A stretch of DNA of 64,000 bases from Ochromonas danica. Its lineage: Eukaryota > Sar > Chrysophyceae > Chromulinales > Chromulinaceae. Position numbers and translations under genes: made by a program. This document shows positions 31,801 through 38,163 of the stretch, piece by piece. The stretch covers positions 1 to 64,000 of the forward strand of contig VKHL01000050.1 in assembly GCA_015146655.1 (NCBI GenBank). Direction: 5' to 3'. Under the pieces are notes generated by a model, which was not told the DNA's origin, did not search any database, and was given only the letters and a program-made list of their open reading frames with translations. Numbering within the stretch: position 1 is the stretch's first letter; each line of letters starts with the position of its first letter.

Positions 31801-33976
31801 TGAAGCACATACTGAAGATATGATAGGGAGCCCTGGCATTGTAGTAGGAGGTCATGTAGTTGATCAAAGTCGTGAGATGTCTTGCTTCTCCACCGATTCT
31901 CTCAGAGAAGATCTGCGAGCAGCAACGCCTCCCGATAAGACGGGTTGTCGTCATACTGCTTCTGTTTCAAGAGTTCATTCTTCTCATTTAAGTCAAATGA
32001 ACAGCTGGAAGACATCGGTAGCATCCATATTTGCTTCTTTTAGCTCGTCATATCAACTCAGTATTACCCGCCAGTCGTCGCTTTCCTTTCGTGTAATCCC
32101 TCGGTCTGTTTCAATGCTGCATAACTTACTGCAAACATCTTACATCACACAGATCGTACATCGTGGTCGAATGCTTCACGCAGGACGAACACGAAGAAGA
32201 AATCGTTTGATCAAGCAAGTGACTCAACGCTATCAGAATGATCCTTTTCATGCCTATCTGTTCCGATTTCTTTCAGTGGCAGGAGATTCTTTACACAGTC
32301 TACAAAGAGATATTGCCTTCCAGAGAGAAATCTTGAAGTTGGATCTGCGGAATAAGTTTGATCTGGCATGGGGAGTGGATAGCAGACAAGGCGCCTTCCT
32401 GGAAAGACCTTATACTCACTATCGCCTTGGCTGCTGGAAAGAACAAACCATCTGCAATGTGCAAGACATTGTGGATCATGAGCTGAGCGAAGTCAACCAA
32501 AGTGCTGAGGAATTGATCAAAGAGTTAGCTGAAGTGTCTGACATTGAACGAGGATTTGAGCTCCTCGTGTCCTTTGTGGTGGATTTGTTGGGAAGAACCA
32601 CTCCAGCTGCTCGTATCTTCTCACTCAAAGTGGAATTAGACTTCGAGAAGCTGTCTGTTTCTTCTCGTCTGACGAAAATTGTCATCGCTTGCTTCATCTT
32701 CGGTCTGAACTTCTTCTTCGTTTACTACACCATGTTAAAGGGGTACAGCAAGGGGGTGAACTGGCAGGAGGACTTTCTCCAGCAATGGATTCTTCAGCTT
32801 GTATTGGACATGTTCATCTTCGAAACCCTGCAATGCATGTGGTTTCACTTCATTGTTCCTAATTTGGTTGCCAAGGAAGTTCGCGAGGTCTATGGTCTGG
32901 TGCAGAGCAGGATTGATGTTCTCTGCAATCCATCGCATGAAGAGAAGCAAGCGATCTGTCTCAATGCACCTTCTTATCTCTTTGTTTCTCATCGTGTTGC
33001 CAAACACTTCCCCGACCTCCTGGAGAGTCACATCGTGTTGTCATACTCCAATCATCTGCCAGGGGCTGCTGGTAGACCTTGGCAAGAGAAGCTGCAGGCG
33101 ATCAGAGAGGAGGAGAAGGAGAGGAAGAGCACAGTCTCCACCAACTACTGGCTGCTGCATAATATCTGGTCGCTTCTGCCCAGATCCTTTCTTGTATCAT
33201 TGCTCGTGAGAGTGGCGGCACATTTTCCTCTTCAAATTCAAAGTGTCGTCATTCGTGTGTTAGAGCCCTGTATATTAGCGGGTCTGACATACGCTTTCTT
33301 TATTTTCATCGACAAGCCTATTTATATCATCATCCTTGTCGTAGCATTTCTAGCTCTAGTGGCCATGCTTGTTTGGGACTATATCCGTGTGAAGCAAAGT
33401 ATGACTTATGTTGAACCCGAGATATCTGCTGCTTGGGAGGAAAACTCTGTCTCAGAGGGTAGAAGAGATGCAGCAGCAGCACATGAAGAAAGGGGACATG
33501 AGCAAGATGGAGATGATGGAGATGATAATGAAGATATCGAGGATTGTTATCTATTCAGTAGTTCAAGTAGCAATAGCCTTGATTATTATTATAGTAGTAG
33601 TGGTGATAGCAGCACAGTGTCAGGAAGTATCATTCTGAGTCTACTGCACATGAAAGATGATGATCTTGACAGTAATATTGATGTAGATAGTGATAGTAGC
33701 AGTGAATGCCATAGCATGACTTCCTTGCTGGAAGAAAAAGAAGACAGTGGTAGTTCAGATGCATATGATTCTATTGATATTACAATTCCTTCTTTCAAAA
33801 GAACTACTCCAGCAATTAGTGTTCGAAAGGTGGTACATCATCATCATCTAGTGCCTGAAGAACAAGTACGTGGCTCTGTGCGATCAGTTGCGCCATCAGT
33901 CTTCAGTACAACCAGCAGTGAGTTTGATAGTAGAGTGGTAGTAGCAGTGGTAGTAGCAGTGGTAGTAGCACTATGA
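22802..33976 (+). CDS. Giant membrane protein: NHL propellers, PSxQ stalk, REJ-like region, EGF-like module, multiple membrane spans
   Basis: One uninterrupted frame of 3724 aa. Signal peptide at 1-22. Residues 23-730 hold about ten NHL-type repeats (IIADSSNNRIRYVDTTGAIYT, YISDPNNNRIRR), enough for two propellers. Residues about 739-1512 are PSxQ/PSxR tetrapeptides. Next comes a REJ/PKD-like region: LTLNASSSYDPDGSAVTLSY near 1890 is typical of polycystin-1-type ectodomains. An EGF-like module (CNSPTCSGHGKCN) lies near 2326, then a Cys-rich GPS/GAIN-like segment before the first span (about 2748-2776). At least six more hydrophobic spans lie at about 2894, 2958, 3290, 3330, 3484 and 3505, and the cytoplasmic tail is acidic and Ser-rich. 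I see no PLAT domain or certain channel motif. It is likely a surface adhesion or mechanosensory receptor; this is inference. Confidence 0.85.
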   Translation: MIPFIWKLITLYTLFHHFVLGDVIQTYVGYTNATYSLRGDGGNALAAKVNEPAGLFIDSNGNIYLAEHYYIRKISTNGIITTLAGVGSSGGSTSESIAATAAFLNYTWGIAANTAGIFYYSEYYGCRIRTISTSLVVTTLAGQYGVCSYSGDNGQATTATLNNPAGIFYYASKDVVIIADSSNNRIRYVDTTGAIYTFAGSGTAGFVNAASATNGQFKHPMDVYMDTTQSLPIMYIADRDNCLIRKVTMSNGGWPGAAQQLSTYAGTGTCIPSGSSGSATSAGIDHPVSVCGDTNGNLYFGDYTINYYRRLDQTTTGVSLIISFNSSYQYGLRINDVGTRCRIGLSRGCKVYGGTLYLTDFYYNMLWRLTSPNTNGGNLFIVQGYIGGVSIPASSAFFQSITSIYVDSTGAFYLTEPDRHYVHKITAASPHNVSVFSGIGVGGYYAENMPASSSALNYPISVVGDTNGNIFVSENKGNRVRKMTAASAVTAAGNGPSCCASSTYSGNAASLCSLCNPRALAYDSSANVLYIADDSCVIRKLLISSATISTFAGTGSCSFVDNVAPSLASFGIVYGLWLNPQSSYLYISDPNNNRIRRTNTTSLITYVGTSSGGSNADYLAATLANLTYNRGICGDTSGTLYITLLKTPAIRAVRASDRIIFTDVGNGMFGLGSENVDSISTPMGYSPTCIVSNTNIFFAEYVPAMQAVRIRKSTLFVSTYAPTYLPTGQPIAPPTLNPSATPSSLPSGEPTEQPSSRPSSQPSTQPSSQPSCQPSGRPSSRPSSHPSVQPSSQPSNQPSGRPSGQPSSQPSNQPSGRPSGQPSSQPSGQPTRQPSSQPSSQPSGRPSSRPSSQPSIQPSSQPSNQPSGRPSGQPSSQPSGQPTRQPSSQPSSQPSGRPSSRPSSQPSIQPSSQPSNQPSGRPSGQPSSQPSGQPTRQPSSQPSSQPSGRPSSRPSSQPSIQPSSQPSNQPSGRPSGQPSSQPSGQPTRQPSSQPSSQPSGRPSSRPSSQPSIQPSSQPSNQPSGRPSGQPSSQPSGQPTRQPSSQPSSQPSGRPSSRPSSQPSIQPSSQPSSQPSGQPSSQPSSQPSSRPSAQPSGQPSSQPSDHASYRPSSQPSSQPSGRPSSRPSSHPSGQPSSRRPSGQPSSEPSGQPSSQPSGRPSGYPSSQPSDQPSCRPSCQPSSQPSSRPSSLPSSHPSSRPSSQPSVRPSGQPSSEPSGQPSGHPSVEPSGVPNGQPSGHPSGVPTGQPTGQPSVQPSSQPSGQPSSQPSGQPSGQPSVHPSGQPSGQPSGQPSGVPTGQPTDQPSEQPSGRPGGQPSSQPSGQPSGQPNVWPSSRPTAFPSEVPPSQPSPQPSSQPSDDPSSTPTGQPSNRPNGCPSARPSTQPSAKPSLDPSSQPSSQPSVQPSVQPSGRPSAEPSSRPSVNPSDKPSSQPSSWPSHHPTSIPSEQPSSRPSSQPSSRPSSRPTVEPSIQPSSEPSSCPSMIPTCRPTMNPSTRPSGAPSTYPSGQPTSQPSGLTAMTGRVGLASGHFEEAGLWISLEQRCYFSDAAFVGNTEFICSLAFNSSFLSSEICSWSTLQTLLIRFNEGTKLKARVQIGLADNSSLRAFCGYTFCSTTLFDMRAIGVYGSTPSSSSPPLTVLAYRNSSYNVGIWQMGFSFSDIIGGWSFLNASFQLQSIDDGLNMTDLSHLIEARFVNSSFVTLTNQDFAGMVKLGDQYRLRYSICTVLSSCYNGERIFKETNVSSLIYVSVIGSANRTVQANAPLLFTVDAFYLRNVGDQIIRGQSSLRYHWSLERVDAIDNSPSRRLLAGHNLTSGWQTSTVWNAVRLPSQSLLPDSLYVISVVATNVNSKLNSSLEIVYVRVERSDLVASIVPSASQQLLPEGSVLTLNASSSYDPDGSAVTLSYEWSCKSSNMTQIPSRLIDSWFSCSLLISSTNLTSPVISISAPTGSYLYNITTVVTVYVFDRATGRNASHSVEIKVIPSANPMINLLTSAASVNRVNKDGNLPLSSSIMSKVKCNASWTVSGVLLRDGTLSTTHGYLLTTKAIPANQLTMFSLTSLSPSSLNMVEGSTYTFNVRCGESSLALSVSVNAPPRSGRLSVDPHYGQPFDTAFFLYTDLWWDEDLPLLYEYSFLYEENLGDELYLPLSKWSEIAYTYALLPVQANGSIFLQVAVSARDDLGAESNRLYQTVAMDERLPGGQTNSTLSEIISSLLIEYDNEANSDMSKLLNVLSTSVASLNVINCSASPNCADLHRSPCHSIANTCGSCLSGYVSVEEDENNNNPCISYAEISQNFSTATRKCSSSQSCPSWQYCYQNTGLCVDRSKTCNSPTCSGHGKCNLVSASNASKLVPSCSLLSASCEAICQCGYGYGGSTCSVKTSELAQAQSVRSQLIYGLSTVVEHQALSVSPLNSSSSSDLSRSSLLDFAYLMAEIVRNEDDISSKAVALFIRSLANYLSSEALQVNTDFYLEVADVLDPVYTAVTDFLFTSSSNSSSSSAVVLSVLSNILSDSSTGSYSAVYDGIRVTSYVYESTGSSSSQVITIPIALTTQEQLLLSTGQLTTLPTVTVTTAANSSSSSVAVVVTDQSAWSSANVSGTLNSNVVVVKGTNVEYVDVTLTKTSTTNSTPISFSIECEAKIKALKNFTCVDSGTVMKYQCDGTAGIYYGKCPVLSSTCTSINIPGKMATSNSQCFVINATETIITCRCELSATTGSGVVAAALVMKYMASDWSNTFQASSSFTSAAALGKAYIIISIFSSLWGSSIFLVFYFSWGWRKKSKKLHDESAVHDKANAYRERLKQYFPWNLLGRRNRIKAIESLGSNAALAVHGVTKPSDELEDIRNKLSAYISSIFPAVFENDRLLASLYSELYKHHAYVNYFFRLHQQRSPMLLVIEMVTMQSFLLFLLALLYDLNYPDDDGSCPTHTNYSDCIARKYMLNSKDSYCKWTDSTCSFAQPSFSVTTSMYISMLISFATCLASDPLENLMRMLSAPSSLSPPTSSAEAHTEDMIGSPGIVVGGHVVDQSREMSCFSTDSLREDLRAATPPDKTGCRHTASVSRVHSSHLSQMNSWKTSVASIFASFSSSYQLSITRQSSLSFRVIPRSVSMLHNLLQTSYITQIVHRGRMLHAGRTRRRNRLIKQVTQRYQNDPFHAYLFRFLSVAGDSLHSLQRDIAFQREILKLDLRNKFDLAWGVDSRQGAFLERPYTHYRLGCWKEQTICNVQDIVDHELSEVNQSAEELIKELAEVSDIERGFELLVSFVVDLLGRTTPAARIFSLKVELDFEKLSVSSRLTKIVIACFIFGLNFFFVYYTMLKGYSKGVNWQEDFLQQWILQLVLDMFIFETLQCMWFHFIVPNLVAKEVREVYGLVQSRIDVLCNPSHEEKQAICLNAPSYLFVSHRVAKHFPDLLESHIVLSYSNHLPGAAGRPWQEKLQAIREEEKERKSTVSTNYWLLHNIWSLLPRSFLVSLLVRVAAHFPLQIQSVVIRVLEPCILAGLTYAFFIFIDKPIYIIILVVAFLALVAMLVWDYIRVKQSMTYVEPEISAAWEENSVSEGRRDAAAAHEERGHEQDGDDGDDNEDIEDCYLFSSSSSNSLDYYYSSSGDSSTVSGSIILSLLHMKDDDLDSNIDVDSDSSSECHSMTSLLEEKEDSGSSDAYDSIDITIPSFKRTTPAISVRKVVHHHHLVPEEQVRGSVRSVAPSVFSTTSSEFDSRVVVAVVVAVVVAL
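25015..27340 (+). repeat. PSxQ tetrapeptide-coding repeat tract
   Basis: About 2.3 kb of 12-bp repeats coding PS(S/G/N/V)(Q/R/H/E), roughly 190 tetrapeptides. The 5' half is homogeneous; the 3' half is more diverged, with inserts such as GVPTGQPT. Frames in other registers and on the opposite strand stay open for up to 640 codons because of the periodicity. Confidence 0.95.
25129..26060 (+). repeat. 156-bp higher-order tandem repeat inside the PSxQ tract
   Basis: ACAACCCACACGG recurs at 25285, 25441, 25597, 25753 and 25909, exactly 156 bp apart, so each unit is 13 tetrapeptides (52 residues). The four full units look identical by eye at nucleotide level, with partial units on both sides. Confidence 0.93.
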
Positions 33977-34562
33977 GTACAGTGGGCAGTGGGATTGATG
34001 TGAATATCACCGCCACCTTGAATGGAATCAGAACTGTCGAAGAATAGTTGTAGAGCATTGAATCGAGTTGTTTGAATGTGCACATGTCTGTCTCAATAGA
34101 AATGGTCATGTGATGCTATGTGCCACACATGACACTGTACATACAACGTGTGGGATCGAATTATTTGTCTTGTGTATGTATACCAATCCTGATGTGTGCA
34201 TGTGTATGTGTTATCTGTGTTGAACGCAACTTAGCGAGAAGATGAAATAATGGCCTATTATATATGTTGGAGTGTTTTATGTGGTGCCTTTCACTAAATG
34301 TTATTGTTTCTTTGGTTGATGAATTTATCCTCCTTTGAAAAAAAGCTCAACAAATTCTTTCCCAGCACAGAACAAGGCAGTAATTCGATAAAGAACTCAT
34401 CGTAACCACTCGTTCACAAAGAAAATGGAACAGCCCAGTGGTGGGAGAGGCAGAGCCCCAGAATCTGAGAATCTGACTCTGGCTTCACCACTTTCTCTTC
34501 CACTGGCATCTTCTCTTCACAGTCCAATCCAAGAAGAAAAAAGAAACTGAAAAATTACTTCC
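33977..34562. other. 586-bp spacer, TG-rich, no gene
   Basis: Between two plus-strand genes. The first 200 bp are rich in TGTG/CATG runs (for example near 34190), and the last 150 bp precede the PDK1 ATG. I see no open frame of note and no RNA gene. Confidence 0.4.
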
Positions 34563-36571
34563 ATGATGACTGAAAGATCTCTTCCCCTAGTAGTACCACC
34601 TGATGAGGATGATGCCCCTGAGGCAGCGAGTGATATCGAAGAAGAGGAAGAAGACGAACAAGTAGAGGAAGAGGAAGCACAGGAAGAAGAAGGACCAGCA
34701 GCACCACAGCAGACAGGAGAACCAAAAGAACAAGTCCAACCAGAAGGTCATGAACCAAATCCTACGACAGAGAAACGAAGATCATCCTATCGTGGAGCTC
34801 ATTCACGATCACCACATATTGCACGAATTGAATTACAACCTTCAGATTTTTATTTTGGATCTACTTTAGGTGAAGGTGCTTATGCTCGTGTTGTCCATGC
34901 GAAAAGTAAGAAGACAGGTGATCAGTTTGCAGTGAAAATCATGGAGAAAATGCATATTAAAAGAGAAAACAAGGTAAGACCATTTTCACTCGCAATTGAC
35001 TCCTGTATAGCAGCTACAGGCTGTGAGATAATTAATGATTAAATGGACGTGCGCTATTCTCTCGATAGATCAAACATGTCCTAATGGAGAGAAAAATCTT
35101 GACTATGGTCTCCCATCCTTTCATAATCAAGTAAGTTAAATTCTCTATTTTATTTTAATTACCATATGTCATGTTCTGTGGCTTAATCTCTTTGTGTGTA
35201 TGTATTCAGATTTCACTTCTCTTTCCAAGATGCTGGCTATCTCTACATGTGTATGGATTTAATACCAGGTGGGAATTTGTTAGACTTGATTAACCGTGCA
35301 GTAGAGGAGCGAGGTGGTGGAATCAATGGTGGCAGTGGTGATCTTGATGAAGATACATCACTGGTGGGATGTGATCAACACACCACTCGCTTTTATATGG
35401 CAGAGATTGTGGAAGGATTAGAATATTTACATAAAAACGACATCATTCACCGTGATCTTAAGCCAGAAAGTAAGAAAGTGGACTCCTATTATTCACTTCA
35501 ATGTTTTATTTTGATATTCATGTCTCCTTTTTCCATGCTGTAGATGTCCTCATTTCTCCGCAAGGACATATCAAAATCACTGATTTTGGAATGGCAACCA
35601 TTTTAAGCGACCATGAATCTCCTAGAAATTCATTTGTTGGTACGCAAGATTATGTGTCTCCGGAAGTGCTGGCAGGTGATCGGCAAGTGACCGGTGCTTG
35701 CGACCTGTGGGCACTTGGTTGTATGCTTTTCCAAATGCTCACCGGGCATTCTCCCTTCCGCCAGCCTACTGAGTATCTTACTTTCGAAGCTATTATGAGT
35801 CATTGTAAAGGTAGTCAACCTTTGCACTATCCACCCAGTATCGATACAGCGGCAGGGGATCTTATCAGTGCTCTTTTGCAACCTGACGAAAAAGATCGTC
35901 TGGGATGCAGAGCGGATACAATAGCAATAGGTTATCAGCAACTCAAAAGTCATCCTTTCTTTGAGTCAACACTTTGGGGAGAATTGTTGGAACAGACCCC
36001 TCCCTATGCTCCAGGAGAAAGTTGTTATCCTTCTCCAGACAATATGCAAGATGGTGCCACAAACCAATGGCTGCTAGAAGGGGAGCCTACACCCATTGAA
36101 CCATTTGTTAGTCGTGCGGATTTGACCAAAGAGCGGCGAGCTAGTCGTGCTGGAAGTCTTTGGCAGCAGTTTCTTTATGAGGGGGAAAAGCAAGTCTTCA
36201 CTTCAGCTGTTTACAAGCGTAAGGTGAGGTATTTTCGTTGTTTGCTGATTATCGTATGTCTGAAGACTCTACTTGTTTTGGTTGACGTTGATAATTATTT
36301 TCAGGGACTATTCTCCAAGCGGCGACAGCTCATCCTTACTGATAGACCCAGACTGATCTACATTGACCCTGCAAGTATGGAGCTTAAGGGAGAGATTCCA
36401 TGGACCCAAACACAGCCAGTCTCCTGTTCAGTTAAGAACGCGAAGGAGTTTGACGTCCACTGTGCGATCTCGCAACGATCGTATCACCTCTCAGACTCTG
36501 AGGTTGGTGCACAGACCTGGGTGGATTTCATTAATGCCATGCTTCGCAAGCAAAGAGATGGAAATTGCTAA
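34563..36571 (+). CDS. PDK1: 3-phosphoinositide-dependent protein kinase 1 (PDK1)
   Basis: Five exons: 34563-34973, 35069-35130, 35210-35469, 35544-36223 and 36305-36571, giving 559 aa with all phases consistent. The N-terminal 90 residues are acidic and low-complexity. The kinase domain has the Gly loop GEGAYARVV, FAVKIMEK, HRDLKPEN, DFGMA and YVSPEVL, with PDK1-type features (FHFSFQDAGYLYMCMDLIPGG, SFVGTQDYVSPEVL). A Gly-rich insertion lies after the hinge. The C-terminal PH domain starts at VYKRKGLFSKRRQLILTDRPR and matches the PDK1 PH domain. PDK1 phosphorylates the activation loop of AGC kinases such as Akt, S6K and PKC. An AGC kinase without a hydrophobic-motif tail but with a C-terminal PH domain fits PDK1 well. 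Confidence 0.95.
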
Positions 36572-36825
36572 CAAGCGATGTATCTCGTTCACCAGTGTGA
36601 ATTGCTTTACTCTTGACAAACAGCTCGTTCTACTTAGTCCTGTGCTCTCCTCATATGTGTAGAACTCCCTTGTGCATGTCTGTGTTTTGAGCCCTTTCTG
36701 TCTCTATCATGGTGGGGTTTTGTAATAGTTATAGCTTGCATTTGTGGAAAAGATAAGAGGAAGTTAGAGGTGGAGAAAGCTAAAGGTTTAGATAGTGATA
36801 ACAGGGGAATAGGGAAGCTAGTGGC

Positions 36826-37065
36826 CTACAGCCGAAGACCTCCACGCAGCTGCAGAACCATGTGAATAGTACCACCCGCAGTAACATTTTGTTCTTGGAG
36901 AGTCTTCTCATCGCTCAACTGCTTTCCGCTATAGATCAATCGAATTTGGTCCACCTGGATGCCTTCCTTCTCCTGGAGCGTTTGCTTCACCGCCAAGATC
37001 GTGGTCTCTGCCTCAAAGTTAAATTGCTGCTTTCTTCCAGTTAGTGTTTTAATAAAAATTTGCAT
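36826..37065 (-). CDS. NEDD8: NEDD8/RUB1-like ubiquitin-like modifier
   Basis: A single exon of 79 aa, the length of one ubiquitin fold plus a three-residue tail (LRL) after the diglycine at 75-76. Ile44, Val70, Leu8 and Lys48 of the ubiquitin surface are kept. Residue 72 is Gln, where ubiquitin has Arg and NEDD8/RUB1 has Ala or Thr. Loss of Arg72 is the known feature that directs NEDD8 to its own E1, and RLIYSGKQL with DEKT also matches NEDD8. It should be processed to expose the diglycine and attached to cullins. A diverged ubiquitin gene is the alternative. It converges on PDK1. Confidence 0.8.
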   Translation of the reverse strand: MQIFIKTLTGRKQQFNFEAETTILAVKQTLQEKEGIQVDQIRLIYSGKQLSDEKTLQEQNVTAGGTIHMVLQLRGGLRL

Positions 37066-37347
37066 GGTGGGAAGCGGGAAAAGATGATGGAAAGGGAATT
37101 GTCAGAGAGAGAGAGGCTGCTGAAATGAAATGTCTGGGGGAAACAATGGGAATTTGGACATCTGGGAGATCTCCCAACAGAAACGCCACATTCTATTTCT
37201 CCATCGTAACACGCGGAATATATAAATCCCGAAATATAAAAAGACGAAATGATATGATTATAATGCACTTCTTTGTTAAGGAAATTTAAAAATAGTTTTT
37301 TTATTGACCAAATAAACAAAAAGAGAAAGCGAAGGCACAAAAGATAT

Positions 37348-37425
37348 TGACTGAAGTGGGATTCGAACCCACGCCCGAAGACTGCGGCCTTAACACAGCG
37401 CCTTAGACCACTCGGCCATTCAGCC
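37348..37425 (-). tRNA. tRNA-Leu(AAG), copy 1
   Basis: 78 nt with a 7-bp acceptor stem (GGCTGAA/TTCAGTC), D arm TGGCCGAGTGGTCTAAGGC, anticodon loop TTAAGGC with anticodon AAG, a short extra arm and T arm GTGGGTTCGAATCCCAC. The internal A and B boxes are intact. Discriminator A. A T4 run follows a few bases downstream as Pol III terminator. No intron; CCA is not encoded. Confidence 0.95.
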
Positions 37426-38163
37426 ATTAACTTGTCATGGTAAATTAGCCTCAAAGATCAAATATAATTTCAAAAGACTACGAATGGTGGGGTTTGAGAA
37501 GATGAAGTCATTCATTCAATTGCGGTGGTTACAGTTTAATAGGACAGCAGCAATCTTGGCAGAGATGATGTCATCATCCAGTATGCAAGCCTTTTAATCT
37601 CGATCAATCTTCTTCCTGTATGGACTATTATTGCACATTGACTTTCAACTTTATCGTTCTAACCGAATCCTTAGTCCTTTGAGAAGATTCGTTGTGGTCA
37701 CTCTCCTGGGAAGAAAGACTGAAAAAGGCAATATATCATGTCCACCAGATGAACGTCACCATCATCATCATGAGCTCATCTTGAATTGATAAGAAGGAAT
37801 CAAAGGGATGACCGCCTAGTACAACTATTGGGGAGTTTGTTTGAACTTTAATCTAAGCACCTACTATGAATTCATAAATGTAATATGTAGCAACAGACAG
37901 ATATGCAAGTCTCGCCCAGCATGACAATATACAACAAGTAAATATTATATAAATCAGTCATGAGACTGGCTGACAACGACAAATAAGACACCACACATAT
38001 TGAGCTGCGGAAATGCAATGAATAGAGCGACGTGACAAATATAAACATGACTCAGCAACAAAAAACAAACCAACACGAAAAAAGTCATTGCACGCTGCAT
38101 AGTCAAAACCAACAGGCAGCAAACTACAAATGATGCTTTCGTGTTCAATTCCAGTCCAAACGG
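37426..38163. other. Spacer between tRNA-Leu and the histidine kinase array
   Basis: 738 bp. The part next to the kinase gene (about 37880-38160) weakly resembles the 3' flanks of the other kinase copies (CAGTCATGAG...GACA and neighbouring bases), so it probably belongs to the repeated unit. The rest shows nothing I recognise. Confidence 0.4.

Noticed and set aside
37041-37454. 137-codon minus-strand frame overlapping the tRNA-Leu gene
   Set aside because: It reads through a tRNA and through the NEDD8 upstream region and has no protein-like features.
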